64,000 nucleotides of DNA from Salimicrobium halophilum (lineage in GTDB: Bacteria; Bacillota; Bacilli; Bacillales; Halobacillaceae). Where the stretch lies: positions 188,501 through 252,500 of the forward strand of contig NZ_FNEV01000005.1 of the NCBI RefSeq assembly GCF_900100295.1, in the 5' to 3' direction. Under the pieces are notes generated by a model. That model did not search any database and was not told the DNA's origin. It saw only the letters and a program-made list of their open reading frames with translations. The position numbers were made by a program, and so were the translations under genes. Positions 26,472 through 36,523 of the stretch are shown piece after piece; position 1 is the first letter of the stretch, and each line of letters begins with the position of its first letter.

Positions 26472-27191
26472 ATGACTTATACGACCGTTTCATATGAAAA
26501 TTTCACCGGTGATCCTTTCAGCAGTTTATCTGTTGATGACGATACGAAAGGAGCCCTTGAGGTTCTGAAGTGGGCTTATGAAGCCTATGATTCTATTACG
26601 TATGCCTGTAGTTTCGGAGCAGAAGGAATTGTGCTCATCGATTTGATTTCACAAGTGAAAAAGGATGCGAAAATCGTGTTTCTGGATACCGGAATCCATT
26701 TCCAGGAAACCTATGATCTTATCGAAAAGGTGAAGAGAAACTACCCATCCCTTGATATAGAAATGAAAAAGCCGTCCCTGACGCTGGAAGAACAGGCGGA
26801 GGAACATGGGTCAGCCCTTTGGAAACGAAATCCGGACCAATGTTGCTTTATCCGTAAGATCAAACCTCTGGAGGATGCTCTCGATGGTGTGGGAGCCTGG
26901 GTTTCCGGATTAAGGCGAGAGCAGTCGCTTAGCCGCAGCAATACGGATTTTGTAAATAAAGATGAACGGTTCAAATCGATAAAAGTGTGTCCGCTTATCT
27001 ACTGGACCTGGGAAGATGTCTGGTCTTATATCCGACTAAATAAATTGGATTACAATGAATTGCATGACGAAGGCTACCCGAGCATCGGCTGCATTCCCTG
27101 TACCTTCAAAGCTGAAAGCGGAGGAAGGGATGGTCGTTGGAAAGGGATGGAAAAAACAGAGTGTGGCCTCCATACAAGAGGTCAATCGTGA
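26472..27191 (+). CDS. cysH: Assimilatory APS (PAPS) reductase
   Basis: This 239-residue enzyme reduces adenylyl sulfate to sulfite. It has the PP-loop-like YACSFGAEG (about 47), the pair of cysteine motifs for a 4Fe-4S cluster, CC (about 122) and CIPC (about 202), and the C-terminal ECGLH with the catalytic Cys. The CC/CxxC set marks the APS-using form; Bacillus CysH takes APS and PAPS. It is the first gene after the SAM riboswitch and leads the operon. RBS AAAGGAG. Confidence 0.93.
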   Translation: MTYTTVSYENFTGDPFSSLSVDDDTKGALEVLKWAYEAYDSITYACSFGAEGIVLIDLISQVKKDAKIVFLDTGIHFQETYDLIEKVKRNYPSLDIEMKKPSLTLEEQAEEHGSALWKRNPDQCCFIRKIKPLEDALDGVGAWVSGLRREQSLSRSNTDFVNKDERFKSIKVCPLIYWTWEDVWSYIRLNKLDYNELHDEGYPSIGCIPCTFKAESGGRDGRWKGMEKTECGLHTRGQS

Positions 27192-27207
27192 CGAGGGGGA
27201 AGAAAAA

Positions 27208-27975
27208 ATGAGTAAAGTGTACATCGTCGGGGCAGGACCAGGAGATGCGGACCTTATCACTGTCAAAGGACTGAAAGCAATACGCCAGGCGGACGTCGTT
27301 CTGTACGATCGCCTCGTGAATCAGGAGTTGTTGGAAGAAGCAGGAGAATCCGCCCGTCTTGTATATTGTGGGAAAAGTCCGGATCATCATTCCCTGACCC
27401 AGGAAGAAATCAATGTGCTGCTTACTGATTTGGCTGCGCAAGGGCTTACGGTCACCAGGCTGAAAGGCGGCGATCCGTTCGTATTTGGGCGCGGTGGTGA
27501 AGAAGCGGAAGTGCTCGCTGCACGTGACATCCCCTTCGAAATTGTACCAGGCATCACTGCAGGTATTGCAGCCCCGGCTTACGCGGGAATCCCGGTTACT
27601 CACAGAGAACACAGTTCTTCGGTCGCTTTCATTTCAGGTGTAAGCAAACTCGGGATGGAGGATGAAGTTTACTGGGAGCATGTTGTGAAAAGTATGGATA
27701 CTCTTTGTATTTACATGGGGGTACGGAAATTGCCGGATATATGTGAAAGGCTGACCCGTCATGGGAGAGAAGGGACGACACCAATCGCTCTTGTGGGTTG
27801 GGGAACGACTGAATGGCAGAAGACAGTTACAGGAGACATCGACTCCATCGTAGAGAAAGCCGAACATGTTGAAAATCCGGCGATGATCATCGTCGGTGAG
27901 GTGGTCCGCTGCAGAGATTCCATTCAGTGGTTCGAGAAGCTTTCCGAAGCGAGAGAAGTGGAGGTAACCGGATAG
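27208..27975 (+). CDS. cobA: Uroporphyrinogen-III C-methyltransferase (siroheme branch)
   Basis: The 255-residue SAM-dependent enzyme (SUMT) makes precorrin-2 from uroporphyrinogen III. It shows YIVGAGPGDADLIT at the start, RLKGGDPFVFGRGGEE and VPGITAGIAAPAYAGIPVTHR, all family hallmarks. The open frame extends upstream into cysH, but the ATG at 27208, after GGGGGAAG, gives the normal length. It supplies siroheme for the sulfite reductase encoded four genes downstream. Confidence 0.94.
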   Translation: MSKVYIVGAGPGDADLITVKGLKAIRQADVVLYDRLVNQELLEEAGESARLVYCGKSPDHHSLTQEEINVLLTDLAAQGLTVTRLKGGDPFVFGRGGEEAEVLAARDIPFEIVPGITAGIAAPAYAGIPVTHREHSSSVAFISGVSKLGMEDEVYWEHVVKSMDTLCIYMGVRKLPDICERLTRHGREGTTPIALVGWGTTEWQKTVTGDIDSIVEKAEHVENPAMIIVGEVVRCRDSIQWFEKLSEAREVEVTG

Positions 27976-27976
27976 T

Positions 27977-28759
27977 ATGCAGGGAGTATTATATGTGAGT
28001 CATGGAAGTCGAATCGAAGAGACAAGAGACGAAGTGGAACGCGTCGTGAAAGACGCAAACAGCGGTGTGAATGCTACACTTCACGAGCTGTGTTACTTGG
28101 AAATCGCTTCTCCGAGCATCGAAGAAGGAGCAGATAAATTGATAGCGGACGGTGCTGATCGGATAGCGGTTGTCCCGATGCTCTTGTTCAGTGCCGGTCA
28201 TTATTACTCGGATATTCCGGAAGAAATAGAAATTCTTCAGCGTAGGCATCCGCGCGTCACCTTTACATACGGAGAACCTCTCGGTGTACAGGAAGCTTTG
28301 ATAGATACGCTTGCATCCCGGTTGAAGGAACACAAGGGAAGAGATGCGTTTCTACTTGTTGCGCGGGGGAGCAGGAATCCGGAAACGAAACAGGTGATAG
28401 AAACAATTCGAAAACGCCTCGAAGGAAAAACAGGAGGCATGCGAGGAGAAGTCTGCTATCTTGCTGTTCTGGAACCGACGTTCGAAATGGGGTTGGAAGA
28501 CGCAGTAATAAAGCATCCAGAAGGATTGATTGTTCTGCCATGCCTTTGGTTCACCGGCCGTTTGATCCAACACATTGAAAAGGAAGTCGGAGCGTTGAAG
28601 GAGGAAGGGTGGAAGGTAGACACTGCCCATTATCTCGATAATCACCCGTTCATCATCGAAATCCTGCGAAACCGTGTACGGGAATCTATAGACAAGGAAC
28701 CGTTTTTTCCCACAACGGAGAAGGGGGAAGTTCATGAGCCATCTGCCACTCAACATTGA
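27977..28759 (+). CDS. sirB: Sirohydrochlorin ferrochelatase
   Basis: This 260-residue CbiX/SirB protein has two related halves: YVSHGSR with the metal-binding His at the start, and LLVARGSRNPET (about 117) in the second half, where the His is replaced. VVPMLLFSAGHYYSDIP contains the second active-site His. It inserts iron into sirohydrochlorin to give siroheme. It starts one base after cobA and overlaps sirC by 26 bases. Confidence 0.9.
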   Translation: MQGVLYVSHGSRIEETRDEVERVVKDANSGVNATLHELCYLEIASPSIEEGADKLIADGADRIAVVPMLLFSAGHYYSDIPEEIEILQRRHPRVTFTYGEPLGVQEALIDTLASRLKEHKGRDAFLLVARGSRNPETKQVIETIRKRLEGKTGGMRGEVCYLAVLEPTFEMGLEDAVIKHPEGLIVLPCLWFTGRLIQHIEKEVGALKEEGWKVDTAHYLDNHPFIIEILRNRVRESIDKEPFFPTTEKGEVHEPSATQH

Positions 28760-29345
28760 TGTGAAAGGGAGGCGAATTATCATCGTCGGAGGTGGGCCAG
28801 TCGCTGAGAAGCGTGCGAAGGCATTTCTGGGAACAGGAGCTATGATCACTGTAGTAAGTCCGGAAGTCACCCCTACCCTGGCGAACTGGGCGGGAGAAGA
28901 AGATTTACACTGGTTAAGAAAAGAGTATGAACCAGAAGTTGTGAATGGTGCGTTCCTTGTGGTAGCTGCGACAGGAGTACGAAGTGTGGATAGGGAAGTG
29001 AAAGAAGCCGCAAAAGAAGTTCCACTTGTGAATATAGCAGGAGAGGCAGAATACGGGAATACGCACTTCCCTTCTTATCTCTCCCGCGGACGACTTTCGA
29101 TTGCGGTGTCTACCGATGGGGCGAGTCCGGCTCTTGCTTCTCGTATCAGACACCGACTGGAAGAAGAATTTGATGAAGATTACGCAAGGTACATAGATTT
29201 TCTGTATCTTTGTCGGATGAAAATAAAAGAGTTACGACTCTCCAAGAGAAAGAGGAAGGAAGTTCTTGAAGAGATTCTTGATGAAAAGTACGAGAAAGAA
29301 AGAGAGCAGGAGCGTATGGTGGCATGGTTGGAGGGGATCACGTGA
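28734..29345 (+). CDS. sirC: Precorrin-2 dehydrogenase
   Basis: The 203-residue NAD-dependent enzyme oxidises precorrin-2 to sirohydrochlorin. It has a Rossmann start GRRIIIVGGGPVAEKR, followed by VNIAGEAEYGNTHFPS and ISTDGASPALASRIR-type segments of the MET8/CysG N-terminal family. It lacks the methyltransferase part of CysG because that is the separate cobA gene. It overlaps both neighbours (sirB by 26 bases, the hemD-like gene by 4). Confidence 0.9.
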   Translation: MSHLPLNIDVKGRRIIIVGGGPVAEKRAKAFLGTGAMITVVSPEVTPTLANWAGEEDLHWLRKEYEPEVVNGAFLVVAATGVRSVDREVKEAAKEVPLVNIAGEAEYGNTHFPSYLSRGRLSIAVSTDGASPALASRIRHRLEEEFDEDYARYIDFLYLCRMKIKELRLSKRKRKEVLEEILDEKYEKEREQERMVAWLEGIT

Positions 29346-30211
29346 ACAGTTTGAAAGACAAAAGAATAGCTATTGCTGCAGATAGGCGTGCTTCAGAACT
29401 TGGAGCGCTCATTGAGAATTTTGGTGGAACGCCCGTTTATACCGCTATTCAGGGAGAGCGGCAGCTGCATGATAATCGTATTCTCGAAGACGTTCGTATC
29501 CTGTTGGAACGTGATTTTGAATGGGTTGTTTTGACGACAGGCATCGGGGTTCGGGCACTTGAGGAGGCAGCTCGTAAAGAGGGGATGTATGGGGCTTTCA
29601 TCGAAAAGATGAAGACTACGAACATTGCCGTACGTGGAAAGAAAACGCAGGCCCGACTCAAGGAAATCCAACTCAGGGCTGATGTCGTCTCCGAAGATGG
29701 AACCATGAAAGGAGTGGTGCAACAGCTTGAGATAGAATCGGGAACAGCTTTTTTTCAGGCTTACAATGTCGATGATGAAGCTTGGAGAGAAACGTTCGAA
29801 AAGTCATTCAAAAGCGTATATCTGTCTACTCCCTACGAATACAAGAGACCATCAGAAGTCGTGAGAGATAAGTTGAAAAGAAAGATCTTGAACGCCGAAG
29901 TTCAAGCCGTTTTATTGACCAGTAAAAACCAGGTAAGAAATCTTTTCGAAGAAGAGGCTTCTCATGCTGAACTGATCACCTCTCTGAATAACGAAGTGAA
30001 AGCGATAGCCACAGGAAAAGTGACAGCACAGGAACTCGAGAACTTCGGGGTTCGGAAGGTATTGTTCCCGGAAAATCAGAAAATGGGAGCCATGGTTGTG
30101 GAGACGGCCCGCTACTTTGAAGCAAGTAATGATAAGGGGGAAAGGGAACATGCGAGACAAACAGGAGGTGGAAACGGTGCAACTCGAAGTGATGAACAGT
30201 CCATTCAATGA
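29342..30211 (+). CDS. hemD: Uroporphyrinogen-III synthase-like protein
   Basis: The 289-residue protein has the two-lobed HemD-type fold: KDKRIAIAADRRASELGALIENFGG at the start, VVLTTGIGVRALEE (about 60) and a second lobe with VLLTSKNQVRNLFEE and ATGKVTAQELENFG (about 220). HemD closes the tetrapyrrole ring that feeds cobA. A gene of this kind also occurs near nitrite reductase genes in Bacillus. I chose the GTG at 29342 after TTGGAGGGG. Its last 12 residues overlap the cysJ start. Enzymatic activity is inferred from family and context. Confidence 0.78.
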   Translation: MNSLKDKRIAIAADRRASELGALIENFGGTPVYTAIQGERQLHDNRILEDVRILLERDFEWVVLTTGIGVRALEEAARKEGMYGAFIEKMKTTNIAVRGKKTQARLKEIQLRADVVSEDGTMKGVVQQLEIESGTAFFQAYNVDDEAWRETFEKSFKSVYLSTPYEYKRPSEVVRDKLKRKILNAEVQAVLLTSKNQVRNLFEEEASHAELITSLNNEVKAIATGKVTAQELENFGVRKVLFPENQKMGAMVVETARYFEASNDKGEREHARQTGGGNGATRSDEQSIQ

Positions 30212-31985
30212 AAAGCAGGCCGACCTTTTAAACCAGTTGCTATCTTCGATGACGGAAAATCAGAAAATTTGGCTGAGTGGCTATCTTGCCAGTGCTCCGG
30301 TCCTTACAGCGGAGACACCACCGGCGACAGATTCAGGAAAAGATGAGAAGACAGAAGCAGGGAAGCGGACGATCACCATTTTGTACGGATCCCACACAGG
30401 GAACTGTGAAGAACTCGCAGACCAATTATCACAGAACCTGAAGAATAAAGACTTTCAGGTGACGGTTTCTTCCATGGACGATTTCAAAACGAAGAACCTT
30501 AAGAAAACGGAAGACCTGCTCGTACTGACGAGCACGCACGGCGACGGTGACCCGCCGGATAACGCCATGACGTTTTATGAATTTCTCTTCAGCAAGCGTG
30601 CACCTGAATTGACAGACGTGAGATATTCCGTGCTTTCTCTTGGAGACAGTTCGTATGAGTTTTATTGCCAGACAGGGAAAGATATCGATCGAAGACTTGA
30701 AGAGCTTGGTGCAGAGCGATTATACGAAAGGGTAGACTGTGATCTTGATTTTGAGGAGCCCGCAGAAGCATGGAAAGATGGGGTGCTCCAAAAGCTTGAT
30801 GAAGAGAGTGGCTCCGCTCCAGTCGAAGGCTTGCCGGAGAAGAACGAGGCGGGCATAAGCCCTGTTTACTCAAAAGCGAATCCGTTCCGTGCGGACATTC
30901 TCGAGAATATCAATCTGAATGGGCGTGGCTCGAATAAGGAAACCCGTCATATCGAACTGGATCTAGAAGGGTCAGGAATCGACTATGAGCCGGGGGATAG
31001 TCTGGGGATTTTGCCGGAGAATGACGAGACGCTCGTCGATGAGCTGATTCAGGAAATGAGCTGGGACGGGGAAGCTTCGGTGACGATCACCAAAGACGGA
31101 GAAATCCGCTCAGTAAAGGAAGCACTGTTATCCGTTTATGAAACGACAGTATTGACGAAGCCGCTGCTTGAGAAAGCCTCTGCTTTTACGGATAACGATG
31201 AATTGAAAGAAATCCTGGCTGATCCGGAAGCCGTCAAATCATATATTTACGGACGCGACTTATTGGATTTTGTACGGGATTTCGGGCCTTGGGAAGTGCC
31301 GGCTGAAGAATTCCTATCGATACTCCGTAAACTTCCAGCCCGTCTCTATTCGATTGCAAGCAGCAGCGCAGCGAACCCTGATGAAGTTCATCTCACAATT
31401 GGAGCTCTGCGTTATGAAGCGAACGGCAGACAGAGAAATGGCGTTTGTTCCATACAATGTGCAGAACGGGCAGGAGCAGGAAGTACACTCCCTGTATTCG
31501 TTCAGAAAAACCGTAATTTCCGCCTGCCTGAATCAGGAGATACAAAAGTCATCATGATCGGTGCCGGTACCGGTGTAGCCCCGTACCGGGCGTTTCTCGA
31601 AGAACGTGAAGAAAGGGAGGACGAAGGGGAGAACTGGCTATTTTTCGGGGAACAGCATTTCGTCACCGATTTCCTTTACCAGACCGAGTGGCAACGCTGG
31701 AAAAAAGACGGCCTGCTCAGCCGGATGGATGTGGCTTTTTCGAGGGACACGGAAGAGAAAATTTACGTACAGGACCGTTTGTGGCAACAGCGGGAAGAAG
31801 TATTCCGTTGGCTCGAAGACGGAGCGTATATATATGTGTGCGGTGATGAATCACGTATGGCGAAAGATGTAGAAGGGGCGCTTAAGGCGATTGTGGAGAC
31901 GGAAGGGAAAGTTTCGAGGGAAGAAGCGTCTGATTATATAAAAACACTCCGAACAGAAAAACGATACCAGCGGGATGTGTACTGA
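30177..31985 (+). CDS. cysJ: Sulfite reductase flavoprotein subunit
   Basis: The 602-residue flavoprotein has an FMN flavodoxin domain (about 55-200; [24 protein letters not shown]), then FAD and NADPH domains like cytochrome P450 reductase (about 225-602; [33 protein letters not shown]). It passes electrons from NADPH to CysI. I chose the GTG at 30177, after AGGAGGTG, because it gives [10 protein letters not shown], matching B. subtilis CysJ; an ATG at 30150 is also in frame. It overlaps the hemD-like gene by 35 bases. Confidence 0.94.
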   Translation: MQLEVMNSPFNEKQADLLNQLLSSMTENQKIWLSGYLASAPVLTAETPPATDSGKDEKTEAGKRTITILYGSHTGNCEELADQLSQNLKNKDFQVTVSSMDDFKTKNLKKTEDLLVLTSTHGDGDPPDNAMTFYEFLFSKRAPELTDVRYSVLSLGDSSYEFYCQTGKDIDRRLEELGAERLYERVDCDLDFEEPAEAWKDGVLQKLDEESGSAPVEGLPEKNEAGISPVYSKANPFRADILENINLNGRGSNKETRHIELDLEGSGIDYEPGDSLGILPENDETLVDELIQEMSWDGEASVTITKDGEIRSVKEALLSVYETTVLTKPLLEKASAFTDNDELKEILADPEAVKSYIYGRDLLDFVRDFGPWEVPAEEFLSILRKLPARLYSIASSSAANPDEVHLTIGALRYEANGRQRNGVCSIQCAERAGAGSTLPVFVQKNRNFRLPESGDTKVIMIGAGTGVAPYRAFLEEREEREDEGENWLFFGEQHFVTDFLYQTEWQRWKKDGLLSRMDVAFSRDTEEKIYVQDRLWQQREEVFRWLEDGAYIYVCGDESRMAKDVEGALKAIVETEGKVSREEASDYIKTLRTEKRYQRDVY

Positions 31986-32013
31986 ACCGCTGCAGGAAGA
32001 AAGGAAGAGAGAA

Positions 32014-33729
32014 ATGTCTGAGAAACAGCCGGGACCACCGAGTGATATGGAGAAATTGAAGGAATCAAGTGACTACCTGAGAGGGTCCCTCGTCGAGAGT
32101 TTTCAGGAACCACTGACCGCGAGTATTCCGGAAGGGGATGCGAAACTACTGAAATTCCACGGCAGTTACATGCAGGATGACCGTGATCTGCGTCTCGAGA
32201 GGAAACAGCAGAAACTCGAACCCGCCTACCAGTTCATGACGAGAGTGCGGGCCCCGGGCGGCGTAGCGACTCCTGAGCAGTGGCTCGTCATGGATGAAAT
32301 AGCCAATAAGTATGGAAATGAGACGCTGAAGCTGACGACGCGCCAGGCTTTTCAGACGCACGGGGTATTGAAATGGAACATGAAGCCTCAGATACAGGCA
32401 ATCAATGAAGTGCTTATGGATACACTTGCTGCCTGTGGAGATGTGAACCGAAACGTAATGGCCGGAGCCAATCCATACCAGTCGGAAGTACACGGCGAAG
32501 TATACGGGTGGTCGAAAAAATTGAGCGATCACCTTTCTCCACAGACTAACGCTTACCATGAAATTTGGCTCGATGAAGAGAAAATTGTCGATACCAGATC
32601 GGAAGAGGAAATTGAACCCATGTACGGCAAATACTATCTTCCGAGGAAATTCAAAATCGGGATCGCTGTTCCCCCATCGAATGACGTGGATGTCTATTCC
32701 CAGGATCTCGGATTCATTGCGATTGTGGAGGAAGGAAAACTGAGCGGTTTCAACGTAGCGGTCGGGGGTGGCATGGGGATGACGCATGGAAACACGAACA
32801 CGTATCCTCAGCTCGCCCGTGTCATCGGCTTCTGCAAACCGGAAAATATCGTAGACGTGGCAGAGAAAGTCATCACTATCCAACGGGACTACGGCAACCG
32901 GTCCGACAGGAAGAATGCCAGATTCAAATATACCATCGATAAGCGTGGACTCCCGTGGGTAAAAGAAGAGCTCGAACAACGCCTGGGATATGGACTCGAG
33001 GAAGAGCGTCACTTCCATTTCGATCACAACGGAGACCGGTATGGCTGGACTGAAGGAAACGGGGAGTGGCACTTTACACTGTTCGTTCAGAACGGTCGGA
33101 TCAAAGATGAAAAAGGCTACAAGCTAATGACGGCTCTCCGTGAAATTGCAAAAGTCCATGAGGGAGAATTCCGATTGAGTCCGAACCAGAATCTCGTTAT
33201 TGCCCGCGTATCGGATGAGAAAAAGGCGGAAATTGAAGCACTGGTCGAAGACTATGGACTGACCGATGGCAGTTCGCATTCGGCTCTCAGGAGAAACTCG
33301 ATGGCCTGTGTCGCAATGCCTACGTGCGGACTTGCGATGGCAGAGTCGGAAAGGTATTTGCCGACACTGATCGACAAACTCGAGGACATCCTTGATGAAG
33401 CAGGTCTCCGTGAAGAGGAGATTGTGATCCGTATGTCTGGATGCCCGAACGGCTGCTCAAGGCCGGCTCTTGCAGAAATCGGGTTTATCGGGAAAGCCCC
33501 AGGCAAATACAACATGTATCTCGGCGGCGGGTTCACCGGGAACAGGTTGAACCGTCTGTACCGGGAAAGTATCGGAGAAGAAGAAATCCTCGAAACCCTG
33601 CGTCCTCTGTTCATCGAATATGCAACGGAAAGAGAAGAAGGAGAACGGTTCGGTGATTTCGTCATCCGTAAAGGACACATAAAAGCCGTATCCTCAGGGC
33701 TCGATTTCCATTCGGAGGTGAACGTATGA
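32014..33729 (+). CDS. cysI: Sulfite reductase hemoprotein subunit
   Basis: This 571-residue enzyme carries siroheme and a 4Fe-4S cluster and reduces sulfite to sulfide with six electrons. The cluster ligands are seen as CVAMPTC (about 430-436) and [10 protein letters not shown] (about 475); [10 protein letters not shown] and [10 protein letters not shown]-type sulfite-binding Arg/Lys regions are also present. The ATG at 32014 follows GAAAGGAAG. Its stop overlaps the cysD start (ATGA). Confidence 0.95.
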   Translation: MSEKQPGPPSDMEKLKESSDYLRGSLVESFQEPLTASIPEGDAKLLKFHGSYMQDDRDLRLERKQQKLEPAYQFMTRVRAPGGVATPEQWLVMDEIANKYGNETLKLTTRQAFQTHGVLKWNMKPQIQAINEVLMDTLAACGDVNRNVMAGANPYQSEVHGEVYGWSKKLSDHLSPQTNAYHEIWLDEEKIVDTRSEEEIEPMYGKYYLPRKFKIGIAVPPSNDVDVYSQDLGFIAIVEEGKLSGFNVAVGGGMGMTHGNTNTYPQLARVIGFCKPENIVDVAEKVITIQRDYGNRSDRKNARFKYTIDKRGLPWVKEELEQRLGYGLEEERHFHFDHNGDRYGWTEGNGEWHFTLFVQNGRIKDEKGYKLMTALREIAKVHEGEFRLSPNQNLVIARVSDEKKAEIEALVEDYGLTDGSSHSALRRNSMACVAMPTCGLAMAESERYLPTLIDKLEDILDEAGLREEEIVIRMSGCPNGCSRPALAEIGFIGKAPGKYNMYLGGGFTGNRLNRLYRESIGEEEILETLRPLFIEYATEREEGERFGDFVIRKGHIKAVSSGLDFHSEVNV

Positions 33730-34655
33730 AAGTGAAAGCTCAAGCGAAGAATCAAGAAGCCGCCCTAACTCATCTGGATAGACTGGAAGCTGAAGCTATC
33801 TATATCATCCGCGAAGTCGCAGCGGAGTGTGAGAAACCGGTCATGCTGTATTCGATCGGGAAAGACAGCTCGGTAATGCTTCATTTGGCGATGAAGGCCT
33901 TCTATCCCGAGAAACCTCCGTTTCCGTTCATGCATATCGATACGACGTGGAAGTTCAGAGAGATGATTGAATTCCGTGATCGAAAAGCCAGAGAACTTGG
34001 CATCGACATGATTGTCCATACTAACCGGCAGGGTGCGGAAGAAGGCATCAACCCTTTCGATCATGGGGCGAATTATACCGATATCATGAAGACCCAGGCG
34101 CTGAAGGAAGGGTTGGATAAATACGGATTTGATGCAGCCTTCGGCGGGGGACGAAGGGACGAAGAGAAGTCACGTGCTAAAGAAAGAGTCTTTTCATTCC
34201 GTAACGAGAACCATGCCTGGGATCCGAAGAATCAGAAACCGGAGATGTGGAAGTTGTACAATACACGGATCAACAAAGGCGAATCAATGCGTGTCTTCCC
34301 ATTATCCAACTGGACGGAAAAGGATATCTGGCAATATATCCGGAAAGAGAACATCGACATCGTACCTCTCTATTATGCGAAAGAACGACCGGTCGTCTAC
34401 CGCGAAGATAACATCGTAATGGTCGATGATGACCGGATGCGCTTCGAGCCGGGAGAGGAAGTCGTAAACCGGAAAGTCCGTTTTCGTACCCTCGGGTGCT
34501 ACCCGTTGACCGGTGGTATCGAGTCTGAGGCGGAAACGTTGGATGAAATCATCGAAGAGACACTCGGGGCGGTATCGTCGGAACGCACGAGCCGAGTAAT
34601 CGATCAGGAAGCGGCCGGGAGCATGGAACGCCGGAAGAGAGAGGGGTATTTCTAA
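33726..34655 (+). CDS. cysD: Sulfate adenylyltransferase subunit 2
   Basis: The 309-residue protein is the PP-loop ATP pyrophosphatase subunit of the two-part ATP sulfurylase. Motifs are [15 protein letters not shown] (about 40), [16 protein letters not shown] (about 138) and [15 protein letters not shown] (about 195). It makes adenylyl sulfate with the GTPase subunit CysN encoded next. This heteromeric system is typical of Proteobacteria; B. subtilis uses the unrelated single-chain Sat. It overlaps cysI by four bases and ends one base before cysNC. Confidence 0.95.
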   Translation: MKVKAQAKNQEAALTHLDRLEAEAIYIIREVAAECEKPVMLYSIGKDSSVMLHLAMKAFYPEKPPFPFMHIDTTWKFREMIEFRDRKARELGIDMIVHTNRQGAEEGINPFDHGANYTDIMKTQALKEGLDKYGFDAAFGGGRRDEEKSRAKERVFSFRNENHAWDPKNQKPEMWKLYNTRINKGESMRVFPLSNWTEKDIWQYIRKENIDIVPLYYAKERPVVYREDNIVMVDDDRMRFEPGEEVVNRKVRFRTLGCYPLTGGIESEAETLDEIIEETLGAVSSERTSRVIDQEAAGSMERRKREGYF

Positions 34656-34656
34656 C

Positions 34657-36480
34657 ATGAAAAGTCTGCTGAAATTCATTACGTGCGGGAGCGTGGATGA
34701 CGGAAAGTCCACGCTCATCGGGCACATGTTGTATGATGCGAAACTTCTGTTTGCCGATCAGGAGAAGGCGCTTGAACTCGACAGTAAAATCGGGAGCCGC
34801 GGAGGTGACATCGATTATTCGTTGCTGCTCGACGGACTGATGGCTGAACGGGAACAGGGAATTACCATTGATGTCGCCTACCGTTATTTCACCACGGACG
34901 ACCGCTCATTCATAGTAGCCGATACACCCGGTCACGAACAGTATACAAGAAATATGGCCGTCGGAGCTTCTTTTGCCGATCTCGCAGTGATTCTCGTCGA
35001 TGCCAGCAAAGGGGTCATCTCCCAGACGAAGCGCCACGCGAGAATCTGCTCGTTGATGGGAATACGGCACATGGTGCTGGCCGTCAACAAAATGGATCTC
35101 ATCGACTACGACGAGGAAGCTTTCAGTAACATCAGACGCGACTTCGAAATGTTCCTCTCCACGTTTACAGATGTAGAAGCGACGGTGATTCCTGTATCCG
35201 CCACCGAAGGCGATAATATAACGGAAAACTCATCAAATACACCGTGGTACGACGGTCCTTCACTACTTACATATCTTGAAGATGCGGACCTCACCAAAGA
35301 TGAAGGGGAGGTACCGTTCGTCATGCCGGTTCAACGGGTCTCCCGTCCAGGGAATCACTTCCGTGGATTCCAGGGACAGATCGAGTCCGGTCAGATTCGT
35401 CCGGGAGATGAAGTGCTTACGCTTCCAAGCAGAGAAAGAGCAAGCGTCAAGAGTCTTCTGGTGACGGATGAAGAAGTGGGAGAGGGGGTTGCAGGGCAAC
35501 CGGTGACCGTGCAACTGGACCGGGAAGTGGACGTCTCCCGAGGGAACGTGCTCACCAACACAGATCTTCCGGTCACGGACCGTTTCACCGCAAGCCTTCT
35601 CTGGATGGATGATGAGCCGCTGACGGAAGGGAAGAATTTTCTCGTGAAAGCCGGGACGAAGACGATTCCGGGGACGGTAGTCGCCATCCATTATAAAACG
35701 GATATCAATATCGGGAACCAAATCAAGGTATCGCGAGGAGAGAAGAACGAACTCCTCACCATTGAAGTTGTCACAGCGGAAAGGAGTGTATTCGACACCT
35801 TCCGCAGCAACGAAACATTGGGAGGTTTCATCCTGATCGACCGTGTAACGAACAGCACTGCAGCAAGCGGCGTCATCGAAGAAACGATTCAAAGATCTCC
35901 GAATACGGTTTGGGAAGACACTTCTGTCACCCGCGATTTACGAGCAGGACAAAAAGGCCAGAATCCGGTCACCCTCTGGTTCACAGGATTATCAGGCTCA
36001 GGGAAATCAACACTGGCAAGTGAGGTAGAAGAACAACTTGTACGGGAAGGTTATCATACGATGCTTCTCGACGGAGACAACGTACGCCATGGTTTGAACG
36101 GAGATCTCGGTTTCGATCCCGGCGACCGTTTCGAAAATATCCGCCGCGTTGCGGAAGTCTCGCGTCTTATGAATGAAGCCGGTTTGATTACACTGACCTC
36201 GTTCATCTCTCCGTATCGAACGGATAGGGAGAAAGCGAAGGGAATCATCGGAGAAGCATTCGTGGAAGTTTACGTCAGCACTCCTCTTCAAGTGTGTGAA
36301 GAGAGGGATGTGAAAGGGTTGTATAAAAAAGCGAGAACCGGAAAGATTTCCGATTTCACAGGAGTATCGGCTCCGTATGAACCACCTGTGAATCCAGATG
36401 TGGAAATTGATACGACTGACGTTCCGCTTGAAGTAGCGGTAAACAATGTGCTGAAAGAAATCAGGAAGTACCTGGAATAG
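34657..36480 (+). CDS. cysNC: Sulfate adenylyltransferase subunit 1 / APS kinase fusion
   Basis: This 607-residue fusion has an EF-Tu-like GTPase, CysN (about 1-425; GSVDDGKST, DTPGHEQY, NKMDLIDY), and a C-terminal APS kinase, CysC (about 430-607; GLSGSGKST about 446, DGDNVRHGLN, FISPYR, CEERDVKGLYKKAR). Both halves keep their key residues. CysN drives APS formation by CysD; CysC phosphorylates APS to PAPS. Since CysH here looks able to use APS, the kinase may serve another use of PAPS or an alternative route. No terminator follows. Confidence 0.95.
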   Translation: MKSLLKFITCGSVDDGKSTLIGHMLYDAKLLFADQEKALELDSKIGSRGGDIDYSLLLDGLMAEREQGITIDVAYRYFTTDDRSFIVADTPGHEQYTRNMAVGASFADLAVILVDASKGVISQTKRHARICSLMGIRHMVLAVNKMDLIDYDEEAFSNIRRDFEMFLSTFTDVEATVIPVSATEGDNITENSSNTPWYDGPSLLTYLEDADLTKDEGEVPFVMPVQRVSRPGNHFRGFQGQIESGQIRPGDEVLTLPSRERASVKSLLVTDEEVGEGVAGQPVTVQLDREVDVSRGNVLTNTDLPVTDRFTASLLWMDDEPLTEGKNFLVKAGTKTIPGTVVAIHYKTDINIGNQIKVSRGEKNELLTIEVVTAERSVFDTFRSNETLGGFILIDRVTNSTAASGVIEETIQRSPNTVWEDTSVTRDLRAGQKGQNPVTLWFTGLSGSGKSTLASEVEEQLVREGYHTMLLDGDNVRHGLNGDLGFDPGDRFENIRRVAEVSRLMNEAGLITLTSFISPYRTDREKAKGIIGEAFVEVYVSTPLQVCEERDVKGLYKKARTGKISDFTGVSAPYEPPVNPDVEIDTTDVPLEVAVNNVLKEIRKYLE

Positions 36481-36523
36481 AAGGCGTTTGTCGTGTTGAC
36501 ATGGAAAAGGGGCTTTTAAGTAT

